A DNA stretch of 64,000 bases from Chryseobacterium cucumeris. Lineage in GTDB: Bacteria > Bacteroidota > Bacteroidia > Flavobacteriales > Weeksellaceae. Both the position numbers and the translations under genes were made by a program. The stretch lies in contig NZ_CP068760.1 in NCBI RefSeq assembly GCF_016775705.1, positions 310,001 through 374,000 of the forward strand, given 5' to 3'. The notes below the pieces were generated by a model. That model saw nothing but the letters and a program-made list of their open reading frames with translations. It was not told where the DNA came from and did no database searches. Position 1 is the stretch's first letter, and every line of letters begins with the position of its first letter. Positions 17,262-26,488 of this stretch are shown piece after piece.

Positions 17262-18140
17262 ATGAAAAAAGTTATCACAGGAATCATTGTTATTCTCATT
17301 TACATAGGCTGTACAAAAGAAAAAATATCAGACCGTTTATTACCTGAACCAGATAAAAATGAGCATTTAATTGCTGAAAATGCTTTAAAAATCAATAAAG
17401 GTAAAAATACCATCAGGCAAAGATTTTCACCTCCGGAAGGGTATGAGTGGATGGAAGAAAAACCTGGCTCTTTCGGGCATTTCATTGAGAATTTCAAACT
17501 CAAACCTTACGGCAGCCAGATTGTAAAATATGACGGGACACCTATTTCTACCCAGCATCTTCATGAAGCGGTTTTTGATATTGATACCGGAAATAAGGAT
17601 CTTCAGCAATGTGCTGATGCAGTCATCCGAATGAGAGCTGAATATCTTTATAAGGCAAAAAAATTTAACGAAATTAAATTTCATTTTACAAGCGGTGATC
17701 TTTTCAGCTGGAATGATTATAAAAACGGAACGAGAGCTTTTGTCAGCGGAAATTCTGTCAACTTCAGAAGAGCTGCGTCTTTTGATGATTCTTATCAAAG
17801 TTTCAGAAATTATCTGGATGTCATTTTTAATTATTCAGGAACGATTTCATTAAATAAAGAAACAAAACCGGTCAATAAAAATTCAGATCTGAAAACAGGA
17901 GATATTTTAATCACACCGGGAAGTCCCGGACACATTGTTTTTATTTCCGGTGTCTGCCGGAATAAGGAAGGAAAAAGATTATTCTTATTAAGTGAAGGAT
18001 TCACCCCGGCGCAATCAGTTCATGTACTTTCAAATCCGTTTAATCCCTATTTTACGCCCTGGTATGACCTTGACATCCATGCTGAGGAGACCAAAACTGC
18101 ACGATATTTTTTTAAACCTACAAACTTCAGAAGCTTTTAA
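17262..18140 (+). CDS. DUF4846-like lipoprotein
   Basis: Lipoprotein of 292 residues. MKKVITGIIVILIYIGC ends in a lipobox Cys at residue 17, followed by TKEK. The mature domain has TRQRFSPPEGYEW-like and LKPYGSQIVKYDG motifs, QCADAVIRMRAEYLY, and a C-terminal GDILITPGSPGHIVFISG segment. These match DUF4846 proteins of unknown function, in which the GHIV(F/M) block resembles an NlpC/P60- or amidase-like turn. The ATG at 17262 is preferred to an in-frame TTG at 17244. A weak promoter (TTG-N20-GATATTTG, ending 17248) precedes it. Confidence 0.75.
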   Translation: MKKVITGIIVILIYIGCTKEKISDRLLPEPDKNEHLIAENALKINKGKNTIRQRFSPPEGYEWMEEKPGSFGHFIENFKLKPYGSQIVKYDGTPISTQHLHEAVFDIDTGNKDLQQCADAVIRMRAEYLYKAKKFNEIKFHFTSGDLFSWNDYKNGTRAFVSGNSVNFRRAASFDDSYQSFRNYLDVIFNYSGTISLNKETKPVNKNSDLKTGDILITPGSPGHIVFISGVCRNKEGKRLFLLSEGFTPAQSVHVLSNPFNPYFTPWYDLDIHAEETKTARYFFKPTNFRSF

Positions 18141-18195
18141 TAATTTATATTCAAAACTATTGGAAACTTACTACGATAATCTGAACTTGTTTTTG

Positions 18196-18203
18196 TAAAT
18201 TTG
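18196..18203 (+). promoter_or_regulatory. -7 promoter element TAAATTTG of pfkA
   Basis: Exact match to TAnnTTTG 20 bp ahead of the ATG at 18224. A -33 TTG at proper spacing is not evident. Confidence 0.5.
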
Positions 18204-18223
18204 TTTTCGAAATTTTTTACTTG

Positions 18224-19210
18224 ATGAAAGAGAGTGCTGTAAAAAAAATTGCAGTTCTTACTTCAGGAGGTGACTCTCCGGGTATGAATGCGGCGTTAAG
18301 AGCGGTAGTAAGAACCGCCAATTACTATAATATCGAATGCTACGGAGTGAGGGAAGGTTACAACGGCCTTATCAATAATGATTTCCTGAAAATGGGAGCC
18401 CGTTCCGTAAAAAATATAATCAACCAGGGTGGAACCATTCTAAAATCTGCCAGATCTGCTGAGTTCAGAACTAAAGAAGGCCGTCAGAAAGCTTACGACA
18501 ACTGTATAAAGCTGGGAATTGACGGATTGGTATGTATCGGAGGTGACGGAACATTTACCGGTGCCAAAATCTTTAATGAAGAGTTCGGAATCAGAGTAAT
18601 CGGTATCCCGGGAACGATCGACAACGATATTTTCGGAACTGATAATACGATCGGATACGACACTGCATTGAATACGGCAATGGATGCCATTGACAAAATC
18701 CGTGACACGGCAACTTCCCACAACAGGGTTTTCTTTGTGGAAGTAATGGGTCGTGATGCTGGTTTTATTGCTCTAAACAGTGGATTGGCAACAGGAGCTC
18801 TGGATATTTTAATTCCTGAGAAAAAAGACAGTATTGATGAGCTTTTCACGAAATTCAGGGATGCGGAAAAAACCGGAAAAGCATCAAGCATTGTGGTGGT
18901 TGCAGAAGGTGAAAAACTAGCCAATGTGTATGAACTTGCAGAAAAAACCAAACAGACCTTCCCTGATTATGACATTCGTGTAGCGATTTTGGGACATATG
19001 CAGAGAGGTGGTTCTCCAAGCTGTGCAGACAGAGTTTTGGCAAGCCGACTGGGCTATGGAGCCGTAACCGGATTAATGGAAGGACAAACCAATGTAATGG
19101 CAGGAATGCGTTCCAACGATCTGACGTATACGCCAATTGAAGAAGCCATTAAAAAACATAATGAAATCAATAAAGACCTTTTACTGATTTCAGAAATTTT
19201 AGCAATCTAA
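18224..19210 (+). CDS. pfkA: ATP-dependent 6-phosphofructokinase
   Basis: Glycolytic kinase converting fructose 6-phosphate to fructose 1,6-bisphosphate. It has 328 residues, the usual length of bacterial PfkA. Motifs in order are TSGGDSPGMNAALRAVVR (ATP loop, near 10), GGDGTFTGA (near 105; the Gly in GGDGT indicates ATP rather than pyrophosphate use), PGTIDNDI with the catalytic Asp (near 130), MGRDAGFIAL and GHMQRGGSP. The ATG at 18224 is preceded by an in-frame TTG that would add one residue. gap follows after 32 bp, so the two are probably co-transcribed. Confidence 0.96.
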   Translation: MKESAVKKIAVLTSGGDSPGMNAALRAVVRTANYYNIECYGVREGYNGLINNDFLKMGARSVKNIINQGGTILKSARSAEFRTKEGRQKAYDNCIKLGIDGLVCIGGDGTFTGAKIFNEEFGIRVIGIPGTIDNDIFGTDNTIGYDTALNTAMDAIDKIRDTATSHNRVFFVEVMGRDAGFIALNSGLATGALDILIPEKKDSIDELFTKFRDAEKTGKASSIVVVAEGEKLANVYELAEKTKQTFPDYDIRVAILGHMQRGGSPSCADRVLASRLGYGAVTGLMEGQTNVMAGMRSNDLTYTPIEEAIKKHNEINKDLLLISEILAI

Positions 19211-19230
19211 TTATTTTTATAATCTAATAA

Positions 19231-20247
<1,017 letters not shown>

Positions 20248-20278
20248 TCAATAATGAGCGATAAGCAATAAGTAATAT

Positions 20279-20303
20279 AAAACCTTCCCGATGGGAAGGT
20301 TTT
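20279..20303 (+). terminator. Terminator of pfkA-gap
   Basis: AACCTTCCC (20281-20289) pairs with GGGAAGGTT (20293-20301) around a 3-base loop, followed by a seven-T tract. Confidence 0.9.
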
Positions 20304-20368
20304 TTTATAAATACTATATTTGTCATTTAGTACTTTTCCTTTCCAATTGTTTAAAAGTTTGTTGAGAT

Positions 20369-21778
20369 TTATTTTTTTGTATTGTCATTGCCATTAGAAA
20401 ATAAATTATAAGTTACAGCAAAGAAAATAGCTGGTTTATACATTTCAGAATAGGAAACATCTAAATAATTAGGATTAATAAAATTATCATTAGCATCTAA
20501 ATTATTTCTATTAAGTTTTTTTACATTTACAAAAGAAAGGCCTCCTGTAAAAACAAGTCTGTTCTTTTCTAAAAATGCAACAGAAGGTCCAGCATAAAAA
20601 TTGAGTTTAGCATCCGTATTAATACTAATTCCCGATGAAATACCAAACATTGCCGTTTTTCCAAAATCCCAAAATACATGAGCTAAAACTCCAACTGCAT
20701 GTGTAATACTATTTTTTTCATTTTCGTAAACACCACTACTTTTACCATCACTACTATATTTTAAAAGATAATTATCATCTCCTATAAAACTTAACATATA
20801 ACCAGTACTGAAATTAACTTTTACTCCACCAAATGTTGTAATTTTTATAGGCTCAAATTTCTCTAACTCTTTATTATCTTTTCCTAAAAGAACAGGAGTT
20901 ATCACTATTTCATCATCTGTTAATTGAGTTGCCTTAGTAAATGTAACGAAATCATCATTTTTTATAGTTTCATATGTTTTTCTCCCCACAAACGCTTTAT
21001 TTATTATTTCATTTTTTTTCTTTTCTTCATTAACTATATCGATAATATTTTTTGCAGAGTTCATTTCTTCTTCAAACATAACATTAGTAGAACTTACCTT
21101 TACATCATTAATTTTTGCTTTAGAACCATTAACACTAATTGTACCTAACAAAGAAATATTATCGGTTCTTGAATTAACATCTTTATAAAGTTTTTTCAAT
21201 TCCAAATATGATTTCTGTAATTCCAATATGTCTTTTTCTATAGGAGTATCTATTTCATATGTGTTTTCATATATTTCTTTTGCAAGAGCTTTAACTGAAT
21301 CAACATTCTTTATAAAGTTATTATCTCCAAGTAATTCAACCAAAATATTATTTAGATTTGCTTTTCTCTCTATATTGGATGCTTTTTCTATTAAAACCTG
21401 ATATTCAGCAATAAAATCTTCCTTAGGATTAAAAGAACTTGAAGCAGGATTTCTTCCTTTATTCTTATTTTCTTCACTTTTCTCTTCATTTCCTATAAAA
21501 CTATCACTTATCGACTTTGGAATTTCAAATTGAAAATTTTCACCTTTAGCTTCTATATTACTACCTATTACTTTTAAAGGATTAACATTACTAATAACAA
21601 ATTTTATAGTACTTCCTTTTTTTAATTTAAATCCAGCAGGATAATTATCCTTATTAAACGGTTTAATAAATATTTCTAGAGAATTTCCATTTTTTTCGGT
21701 AGAAGAAACCGAACAATTTTGTCCAAAAGCCATCCCCACCCAACCGAGCAGAAACAGTAATACAATTTTTGTTTTCAT
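20369..21778 (-). CDS. Exported protein of unknown function, coiled coil plus barrel-like C-terminus
   Basis: No family recognised. It has 469 residues with signal peptide MKTKIVLLFLLGWVGMAFG. A small beta-rich domain at about 20-100 (SSTEKNGNSLEIFIKPFN) is followed by a Lys/Glu/Asn-rich helical region at about 105-290. The C-terminal 150 residues form alternating hydrophobic strands with Gly-Asp turns (GGVKVNFSTGYMLSFIG to IFFAVTYNLF) that look like an outer-membrane barrel. The DNA is visibly more AT-rich than its neighbours, with many Asn and Lys codons, which could mean recent transfer or relaxed selection. The gene stands alone. Confidence 0.6.
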   Translation of the reverse strand: MKTKIVLLFLLGWVGMAFGQNCSVSSTEKNGNSLEIFIKPFNKDNYPAGFKLKKGSTIKFVISNVNPLKVIGSNIEAKGENFQFEIPKSISDSFIGNEEKSEENKNKGRNPASSSFNPKEDFIAEYQVLIEKASNIERKANLNNILVELLGDNNFIKNVDSVKALAKEIYENTYEIDTPIEKDILELQKSYLELKKLYKDVNSRTDNISLLGTISVNGSKAKINDVKVSSTNVMFEEEMNSAKNIIDIVNEEKKKNEIINKAFVGRKTYETIKNDDFVTFTKATQLTDDEIVITPVLLGKDNKELEKFEPIKITTFGGVKVNFSTGYMLSFIGDDNYLLKYSSDGKSSGVYENEKNSITHAVGVLAHVFWDFGKTAMFGISSGISINTDAKLNFYAGPSVAFLEKNRLVFTGGLSFVNVKKLNRNNLDANDNFINPNYLDVSYSEMYKPAIFFAVTYNLFSNGNDNTKK

Positions 21779-21979
21779 GATTATATATTTTTTAGATTAA
21801 CCCTTTAGTTATTAATTTTATATAAAGCTACAATGGCTTATTATGATCTGAAATAACCCAAAAGGGTAATTTTTAAGCTTAAAAAATCGAAATCAAAAAG
21901 AATTTTTAATTGATGCCGCTTCCTGACAAATCTCACCAAAATATTTCAGCATAAAACTTGTATTTTTATAGGGAAAGGA

Positions 21980-23170
21980 ATGAACATGATACAACCCCGT
22001 TTTAAAGACGCTCCCCATTTCAGGAAATTTTGGGAACATGGCAACGGAAAGCAGCTTATAGAATTTTCCGGGGCAGAAGTGAGTTTTGAAAAATTTGAAA
22101 AATTTGCTCCCTATTTTCATCATACGGATGAGATCGGTGACGAGGTGGTAAAAGATATTTATTTCACTAAAAAATTTCATGAGGCTTCCAGGGAAATTGA
22201 ACTTTACATCAGAAATGGAGTTTCAGAAACTGATGATGTTCCTGAAAGTATAAAAAAAATGTTCAGCCAAACTCAAAAAGTTCCGGACTGGCTGGATTAT
22301 AACCTGCTCAAAAGCGGAGCTGAACTCTGCATGAGAAGCAATCTTGATTCATTAATTTCATTAAGGGATTACTGTCTGATTGGTGGTTATGATTATGCCT
22401 ACCTCAACAAACCTTTAATTGTTACAGAAGCTTTGAAGAAAGGAGCTGTGAAAAGGCTTTCTGAAACATTGGACTTTTGGGTGAATGCTACCCGGTACAA
22501 CGCATTGGAAATCCATGCAAAAGGATATGAATTTGCCATAAAAACCCGTTTGATTCATTCTTACGCAAGGCTTTCCATTAAAAAACATTATAAAGACTGG
22601 AACACTGAAAATTGGGGAGAGCCTATCAATTCATGGGACATGATGGCAACGTATATCGGGTTTAGTCTGGTATTCCTTCATAGTCTTAAAAAGCTGGGAA
22701 ATCGTTTTTCTGTTGAAGAAGAACAGGGAATTTTCCATCTTTGGAAATACGTGGGTTACCTTTTGGGAATTCCGGAACAGCTTCTTCCTGATGATAAGAA
22801 ACAGGCAACGGAATATTTTTATTTATGGACTTCCGTTCAGCCCCCTTCGGATAAAGATTCTGTTCTTCTGGCTCATTCTCTTTTGGATGAATCATTGGAA
22901 AATCCTATTTTAAAATTTGAGTTCCAGAGAAAAAATTTAAGATATCTGCACATCTGCTGTACCTGGTTTCTTTTAGATGACGAAGTGTGTAAAAGATTAC
23001 AAATTCCGGAAGTTCCTTACAGAAACCTGTTTCCAAAATCGAAAATACTTTTCAACACAATTTATGACAGCCTTGTAAGCCGTAATGCCAGAATACAAAG
23101 AGGAAACAAAGATCAGATGAAAGTGCTGGAAGATTATCTTGCCATCACTAAAAATTCAAATTTCCATTAA
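21980..23170 (+). CDS. Oxygenase MpaB/rubber-oxygenase (DUF2236) family protein
   Basis: Predicted heme-binding oxygenase-like protein of 396 residues, related to MpaB and latex-clearing protein. The core has DYCLIGGYDYAYLNKPLIVTEALKKGAVKRLSET-type sequence. Then comes KTRLIHSYARL near 195, where Arg and His match the heme-contact helix, and SWDMMATYIGFS near 220. No signal peptide is present. The substrate is unknown, and most bacterial members are uncharacterised. It stands alone, followed by a 473-bp gap that holds a dispersed repeat. Confidence 0.75.
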   Translation: MNMIQPRFKDAPHFRKFWEHGNGKQLIEFSGAEVSFEKFEKFAPYFHHTDEIGDEVVKDIYFTKKFHEASREIELYIRNGVSETDDVPESIKKMFSQTQKVPDWLDYNLLKSGAELCMRSNLDSLISLRDYCLIGGYDYAYLNKPLIVTEALKKGAVKRLSETLDFWVNATRYNALEIHAKGYEFAIKTRLIHSYARLSIKKHYKDWNTENWGEPINSWDMMATYIGFSLVFLHSLKKLGNRFSVEEEQGIFHLWKYVGYLLGIPEQLLPDDKKQATEYFYLWTSVQPPSDKDSVLLAHSLLDESLENPILKFEFQRKNLRYLHICCTWFLLDDEVCKRLQIPEVPYRNLFPKSKILFNTIYDSLVSRNARIQRGNKDQMKVLEDYLAITKNSNFH

Positions 23171-23178
23171 AATTAATT

Positions 23179-23466
23179 GTTGGAACTCGCAAAAGCGCAA
23201 AAATTTCAAGACATTGCAAAAGTTTTTTAGGACGCAAGAAAAATCGAAGATTTTCAGCACGGAATATATAATTTCAAGGAAAATTCTTGCAATCAACCAG
23301 ATGATACAGGTTTTCATTAATATCTGCGTTATCTGCAAAATCAGCGTGGGGTAAAAAATACATATACTACTCAATTTTATCGGAGATAAAATCCTTGCGC
23401 CTTAAAGCATAATCTATATTAAAAGAATGGCGCCTTTGCAATTTCCAGCAAAAAAACTCATCTTAA
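23179..23466 (+). repeat. Dispersed repeat family R1, copy 1
   Basis: Most of the 473-bp gap before recA is a degenerate repeat also found at 34448-34723 (same orientation) and, inverted, around 32930-33110. Shared blocks include AAAATCGAAGATTTTCAGCA (23240-23259) and a 28-base hairpin block (23374-23401) with core ATTTTATC-GGA-GATAAAAT followed by CCTTGCGCC. Neither block is in a credible reading frame. Confidence 0.7.
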
Positions 23467-23616
23467 TAAAGTAATAAGCATAAAAAAAATACTTTAGATA
23501 CAGCATTCCGCATCTGCTTCGTTATGAATGAGATCAGTAATAAAATTTTATCATTTTTTAACTCTTAAAACAGCTTTCAGAAACAAATAATATTAGCTTT
23601 TGATCTATAAATTATG

Positions 23617-23624
23617 TATTTTTG
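23617..23624 (+). promoter_or_regulatory. -7 promoter element TATTTTTG of recA
   Basis: It fits TAnnTTTG 20 bp ahead of the recA ATG. No LexA-type palindrome is seen nearby. Confidence 0.45.
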
Positions 23625-23643
23625 AGAAATTATTTTAATAGAG

Positions 23644-24645
23644 ATGAGTAACATTGATGATAAGAAAAAAGCACTCGCTTTAGTGCTTGACAAGCTAGAT
23701 AAAACATATGGGAAGGGAACGGTAATGACTTTAGGTGATGAATCTATAGACAATACCATAGAAGTAATTCCTTCCGGTTCTTTAGGTTTGGATATTGCCC
23801 TAGGTATAGGCGGATATCCAAAAGGAAGAATCATTGAAATATATGGTCCTGAATCTTCAGGTAAAACAACGTTGACCCTTCACGCTATTGCTGAGGCTCA
23901 AAAAGCAGGTGGTATTGCAGCATTCATTGATGCAGAGCACGCTTTCGACAGAACGTATGCTGCGAAATTAGGAATTGATCTTGAAAACCTGATCATTTCT
24001 CAGCCGGACAACGGTGAGCAGGCTTTAGAAATTGCAGATAATTTGATCCGTTCAGGAGCTATTGATATCGTTGTTATTGACTCTGTGGCAGCTCTTACTC
24101 CAAAAGCAGAAATCGAAGGTGAAATGGGAGATTCCAAAATGGGTCTTCATGCAAGATTAATGTCTCAGGCATTAAGAAAGCTTACCGCTACGATTTCAAG
24201 AACAAAATGTACCGTGATTTTCATCAACCAGTTGAGAGAAAAGATCGGTGTCATGTTCGGGAACCCTGAAACCACTACCGGAGGTAATGCACTGAAGTTT
24301 TACGCTTCTGTAAGAATTGATATCAGAAAAGCAAGTGCTCCTATCAAACAAGGTGATGAAGCAATCGGTAGCCGTGTGAAAGTGAAGATTGTGAAAAACA
24401 AAGTAGCACCTCCATTCAAGCAGGCAGAATTCGACATCATGTATGGTGAAGGTGTTTCTAAAGTAGGAGAAATTCTTGATACCGCTGTAGATATGGGAAT
24501 TGTGAAGAAAAGCGGATCATGGTTCAGCTACGAAGAGACTAAATTGGGTCAGGGACGTGATGCTGTAAAAGATGTTTTAAGAGATAATCCGGATCTTGCT
24601 GAAGAATTGGAAGCTAAGATTAAGGAAGAAATGAAAAACAAATAA
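23644..24645 (+). CDS. recA: Recombinase RecA
   Basis: ATP-dependent strand-exchange protein for homologous recombination and, where present, the SOS response. It has 333 residues, slightly shorter than the E. coli protein because of a short C-terminal tail. Walker A is GPESSGKTT, followed by [32 protein letters not shown] (Walker B) and the loop-2 stretch [19 protein letters not shown]. The acidic tail [14 protein letters not shown] ends the protein. It is monocistronic with a UUCG-capped terminator. Confidence 0.98.
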   Translation: MSNIDDKKKALALVLDKLDKTYGKGTVMTLGDESIDNTIEVIPSGSLGLDIALGIGGYPKGRIIEIYGPESSGKTTLTLHAIAEAQKAGGIAAFIDAEHAFDRTYAAKLGIDLENLIISQPDNGEQALEIADNLIRSGAIDIVVIDSVAALTPKAEIEGEMGDSKMGLHARLMSQALRKLTATISRTKCTVIFINQLREKIGVMFGNPETTTGGNALKFYASVRIDIRKASAPIKQGDEAIGSRVKVKIVKNKVAPPFKQAEFDIMYGEGVSKVGEILDTAVDMGIVKKSGSWFSYEETKLGQGRDAVKDVLRDNPDLAEELEAKIKEEMKNK

Positions 24646-24662
24646 TTTTTCAGAAAATATAG

Positions 24663-24688
24663 AAAAGGCAGTCTTCGGATTGCCTTTT
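24663..24688 (+). terminator. Terminator of recA
   Basis: AAAAGGCAGTC pairs with GATTGCCTTTT (one G-U pair) around a TTCG tetraloop, followed by T's. Confidence 0.88.
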
Positions 24689-24705
24689 TCTGTTTTTAAA
24701 GTAAA

Positions 24706-24830
24706 GATTTTTCTAACGCAAAGGTTTCATCTGTATGCTGTAATATTTTTAAGGGAGCAAAGAGCTGAATCAATTTCATTGATTCTTACTAAGCAAATGC
24801 ATCATTTACCACAAAGCTCCATCAACGATG
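24706..24830 (+). repeat. Dispersed repeat family R2, copy 1
   Basis: The stretch with TAATATTTTTAAGGGAGCAA (24741-24760), ATCAATTTCATTGATTCTTA and CTAAGCAAATGCATCATTTA is matched, inverted, by 32250-32375, with similarity continuing beyond both conserved cores. It is non-coding and lies between recA and a convergent gene. Confidence 0.7.
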
Positions 24831-24861
24831 CGTTTAAATAAATGAAGGGTCAGAAAATAAA

Positions 24862-24891
24862 AAAGAGGTCATTCCGTAGAACAACCTCTTT
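24862..24891 (-). terminator. Terminator of the 477-residue gene
   Basis: AAAGAGGT (24862-24869) pairs with ACCTCTTT (24884-24891). On the minus strand a T run follows. Confidence 0.75.
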
Positions 24892-24913
24892 GAGATTTTA
24901 TATTTTTTAAAAA

Positions 24914-26347
24914 TTATTCAGCAATTTTACCCTGCAGCTGAAGTGCTCCGGTCACTTTCATTCCTTTTGTAAGCGTTTCCATTCTCATGTTCTCTTTGTT
25001 CACAAAAGCATCAATGGTGAAGAAATCTTCATTCTCTTCATTCGTGATCAATTTCAACTTCAAAATATATCCTTTAACACTTCTATCTTCAAGCAATTCT
25101 GTTTCTTTAAAGTCTACTACCTGACCAATAAAATCGAAACATGCATAATTAGGCAAGTCCTGACTTGGTGCATAGGTAGTAAAATCCTCACTCATTTTGG
25201 TTCCATCCGGTAAATCAGTATTGGTTTGAACATCAAGGATGAAAACAATTCCGCTGACATTCACCTTCAGATGAGGCTGAGTCATGTAGGTATTTCTGTT
25301 TTCAGCATAATCTGTTGCAAAAAACCAAACACCAAAAGTATCTCTGGCAGGTCCTGCTACAATTGCCTGTAAATTCAATGCATTTTCCCATTCTCTGATT
25401 GATCTGGTTTCAAAATCCAGAGTATAATCCGTTTTTACTTCCGGAATTATAGTACTCAATTCATCTGTAACAATGGTTTTAAATCTTACATCCTCAAATT
25501 CAGTTTTATTTCTGGCCTCTCCTGTCGGATCAGAAACAGTGGACTGCATTAAAACTGCGCTAAGATACTGCCCGTAATCTTTAGTCTGAAAGTTCTGATG
25601 TCCAAAAACGCCACTCCATGTATTCACAAGATTATGAACATTGGATTTTCTGATAATTATCCCAGCTTCATTAGTGGTTTCAGGAGCCGCAATCCCTACT
25701 GTATTCTGGAAATAATTTTGTCCCTCAATCAACTGATGGTTCATGATCGCATTATTTTCTTCATGAGAAAACTCTGCAAAACCTTTATACGTAATATTTT
25801 GGTTTTCGAAAATATAAGGCAATCCTGTTTTCTTCTTTTCATCACCGGCAAAGTGATAAGCAAGTGAAATTCCCTTAAATTCCCCTTCCTGAATAGCCGG
25901 AGTGTGATTATTGTTATGATCAAACTGAGAATGATATAGTATCATATAAGATTTAATCTTCCCTTCCTGAAGCTCACTTTCAAACTTTTCTTCCATCTGT
26001 GCAATCGCCTGTTGTGGAGAAAGCGCATAAGCATCTTCAGTAACCATATACGCAAACCCCTCTACCTCACCATTTTCTTTTTCAAAAGCAGAAAGCGGTG
26101 TATACTCACCTCTTAGCTGAAGGGCTATAGAATACACGATATAATCATTATAGATCCTGATTTTTTCATATTCTTCATTTACTTTTGGTTCTTCTACCGG
26201 CTGTGAAGGGATTTCCGGTATTGTTTCCACAACTTCTTCCACCACTTCCTCTACTATTTTTTCTTCCGGCATTTCCATTTCATGAACCGGAGTACTTACA
26301 TTTTCCTGACTGTTATTTTTCTTCTTAAAAAAATCAAAGATTCCCAT
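24914..26347 (-). CDS. Conserved protein of unknown function, acidic N-terminal linker
   Basis: Unrecognised protein of 477 residues without signal peptide or membrane segment. It begins MGIFDFFKKKNNSQENV, an amphipathic basic start. A Glu/Val/Pro-rich linker follows at about 20-57 (EEKIVEEVVEEVVETIPE), then a globular region rich in aromatic residues. The last 80 residues (FDFIGQVVDFKETELLEDR to MKVTGALQLQGKIAE) have the beta-rich look of an OB-like fold. It is probably a cytoplasmic or membrane-peripheral protein. The gene stands alone between terminators. Confidence 0.65.
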   Translation of the reverse strand: MGIFDFFKKKNNSQENVSTPVHEMEMPEEKIVEEVVEEVVETIPEIPSQPVEEPKVNEEYEKIRIYNDYIVYSIALQLRGEYTPLSAFEKENGEVEGFAYMVTEDAYALSPQQAIAQMEEKFESELQEGKIKSYMILYHSQFDHNNNHTPAIQEGEFKGISLAYHFAGDEKKKTGLPYIFENQNITYKGFAEFSHEENNAIMNHQLIEGQNYFQNTVGIAAPETTNEAGIIIRKSNVHNLVNTWSGVFGHQNFQTKDYGQYLSAVLMQSTVSDPTGEARNKTEFEDVRFKTIVTDELSTIIPEVKTDYTLDFETRSIREWENALNLQAIVAGPARDTFGVWFFATDYAENRNTYMTQPHLKVNVSGIVFILDVQTNTDLPDGTKMSEDFTTYAPSQDLPNYACFDFIGQVVDFKETELLEDRSVKGYILKLKLITNEENEDFFTIDAFVNKENMRMETLTKGMKVTGALQLQGKIAE

Positions 26348-26452
26348 ACTGTTATTTATAATTGGCGGTAAATATAATAAAAGTGCTCAACAGACCCATC
26401 ATAAAAAAAATGCCATTGTGTCAGTGTGCTCTTTATTGCTTTTATAATGAAA

Positions 26453-26485
26453 AATTCCGGCGGAGCCTTTGGCTCCGCCGGAATT
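26453..26485 (-). terminator. Strong terminator of the S9 peptidase gene
   Basis: AATTCCGGCGGAGCC (26453-26467) and its exact complement GGCTCCGCCGGAATT (26471-26485) form a perfect 15-bp stem with a 3-base loop, with T's after it on the minus strand. Confidence 0.9.
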
Positions 26486-26488
26486 CTG

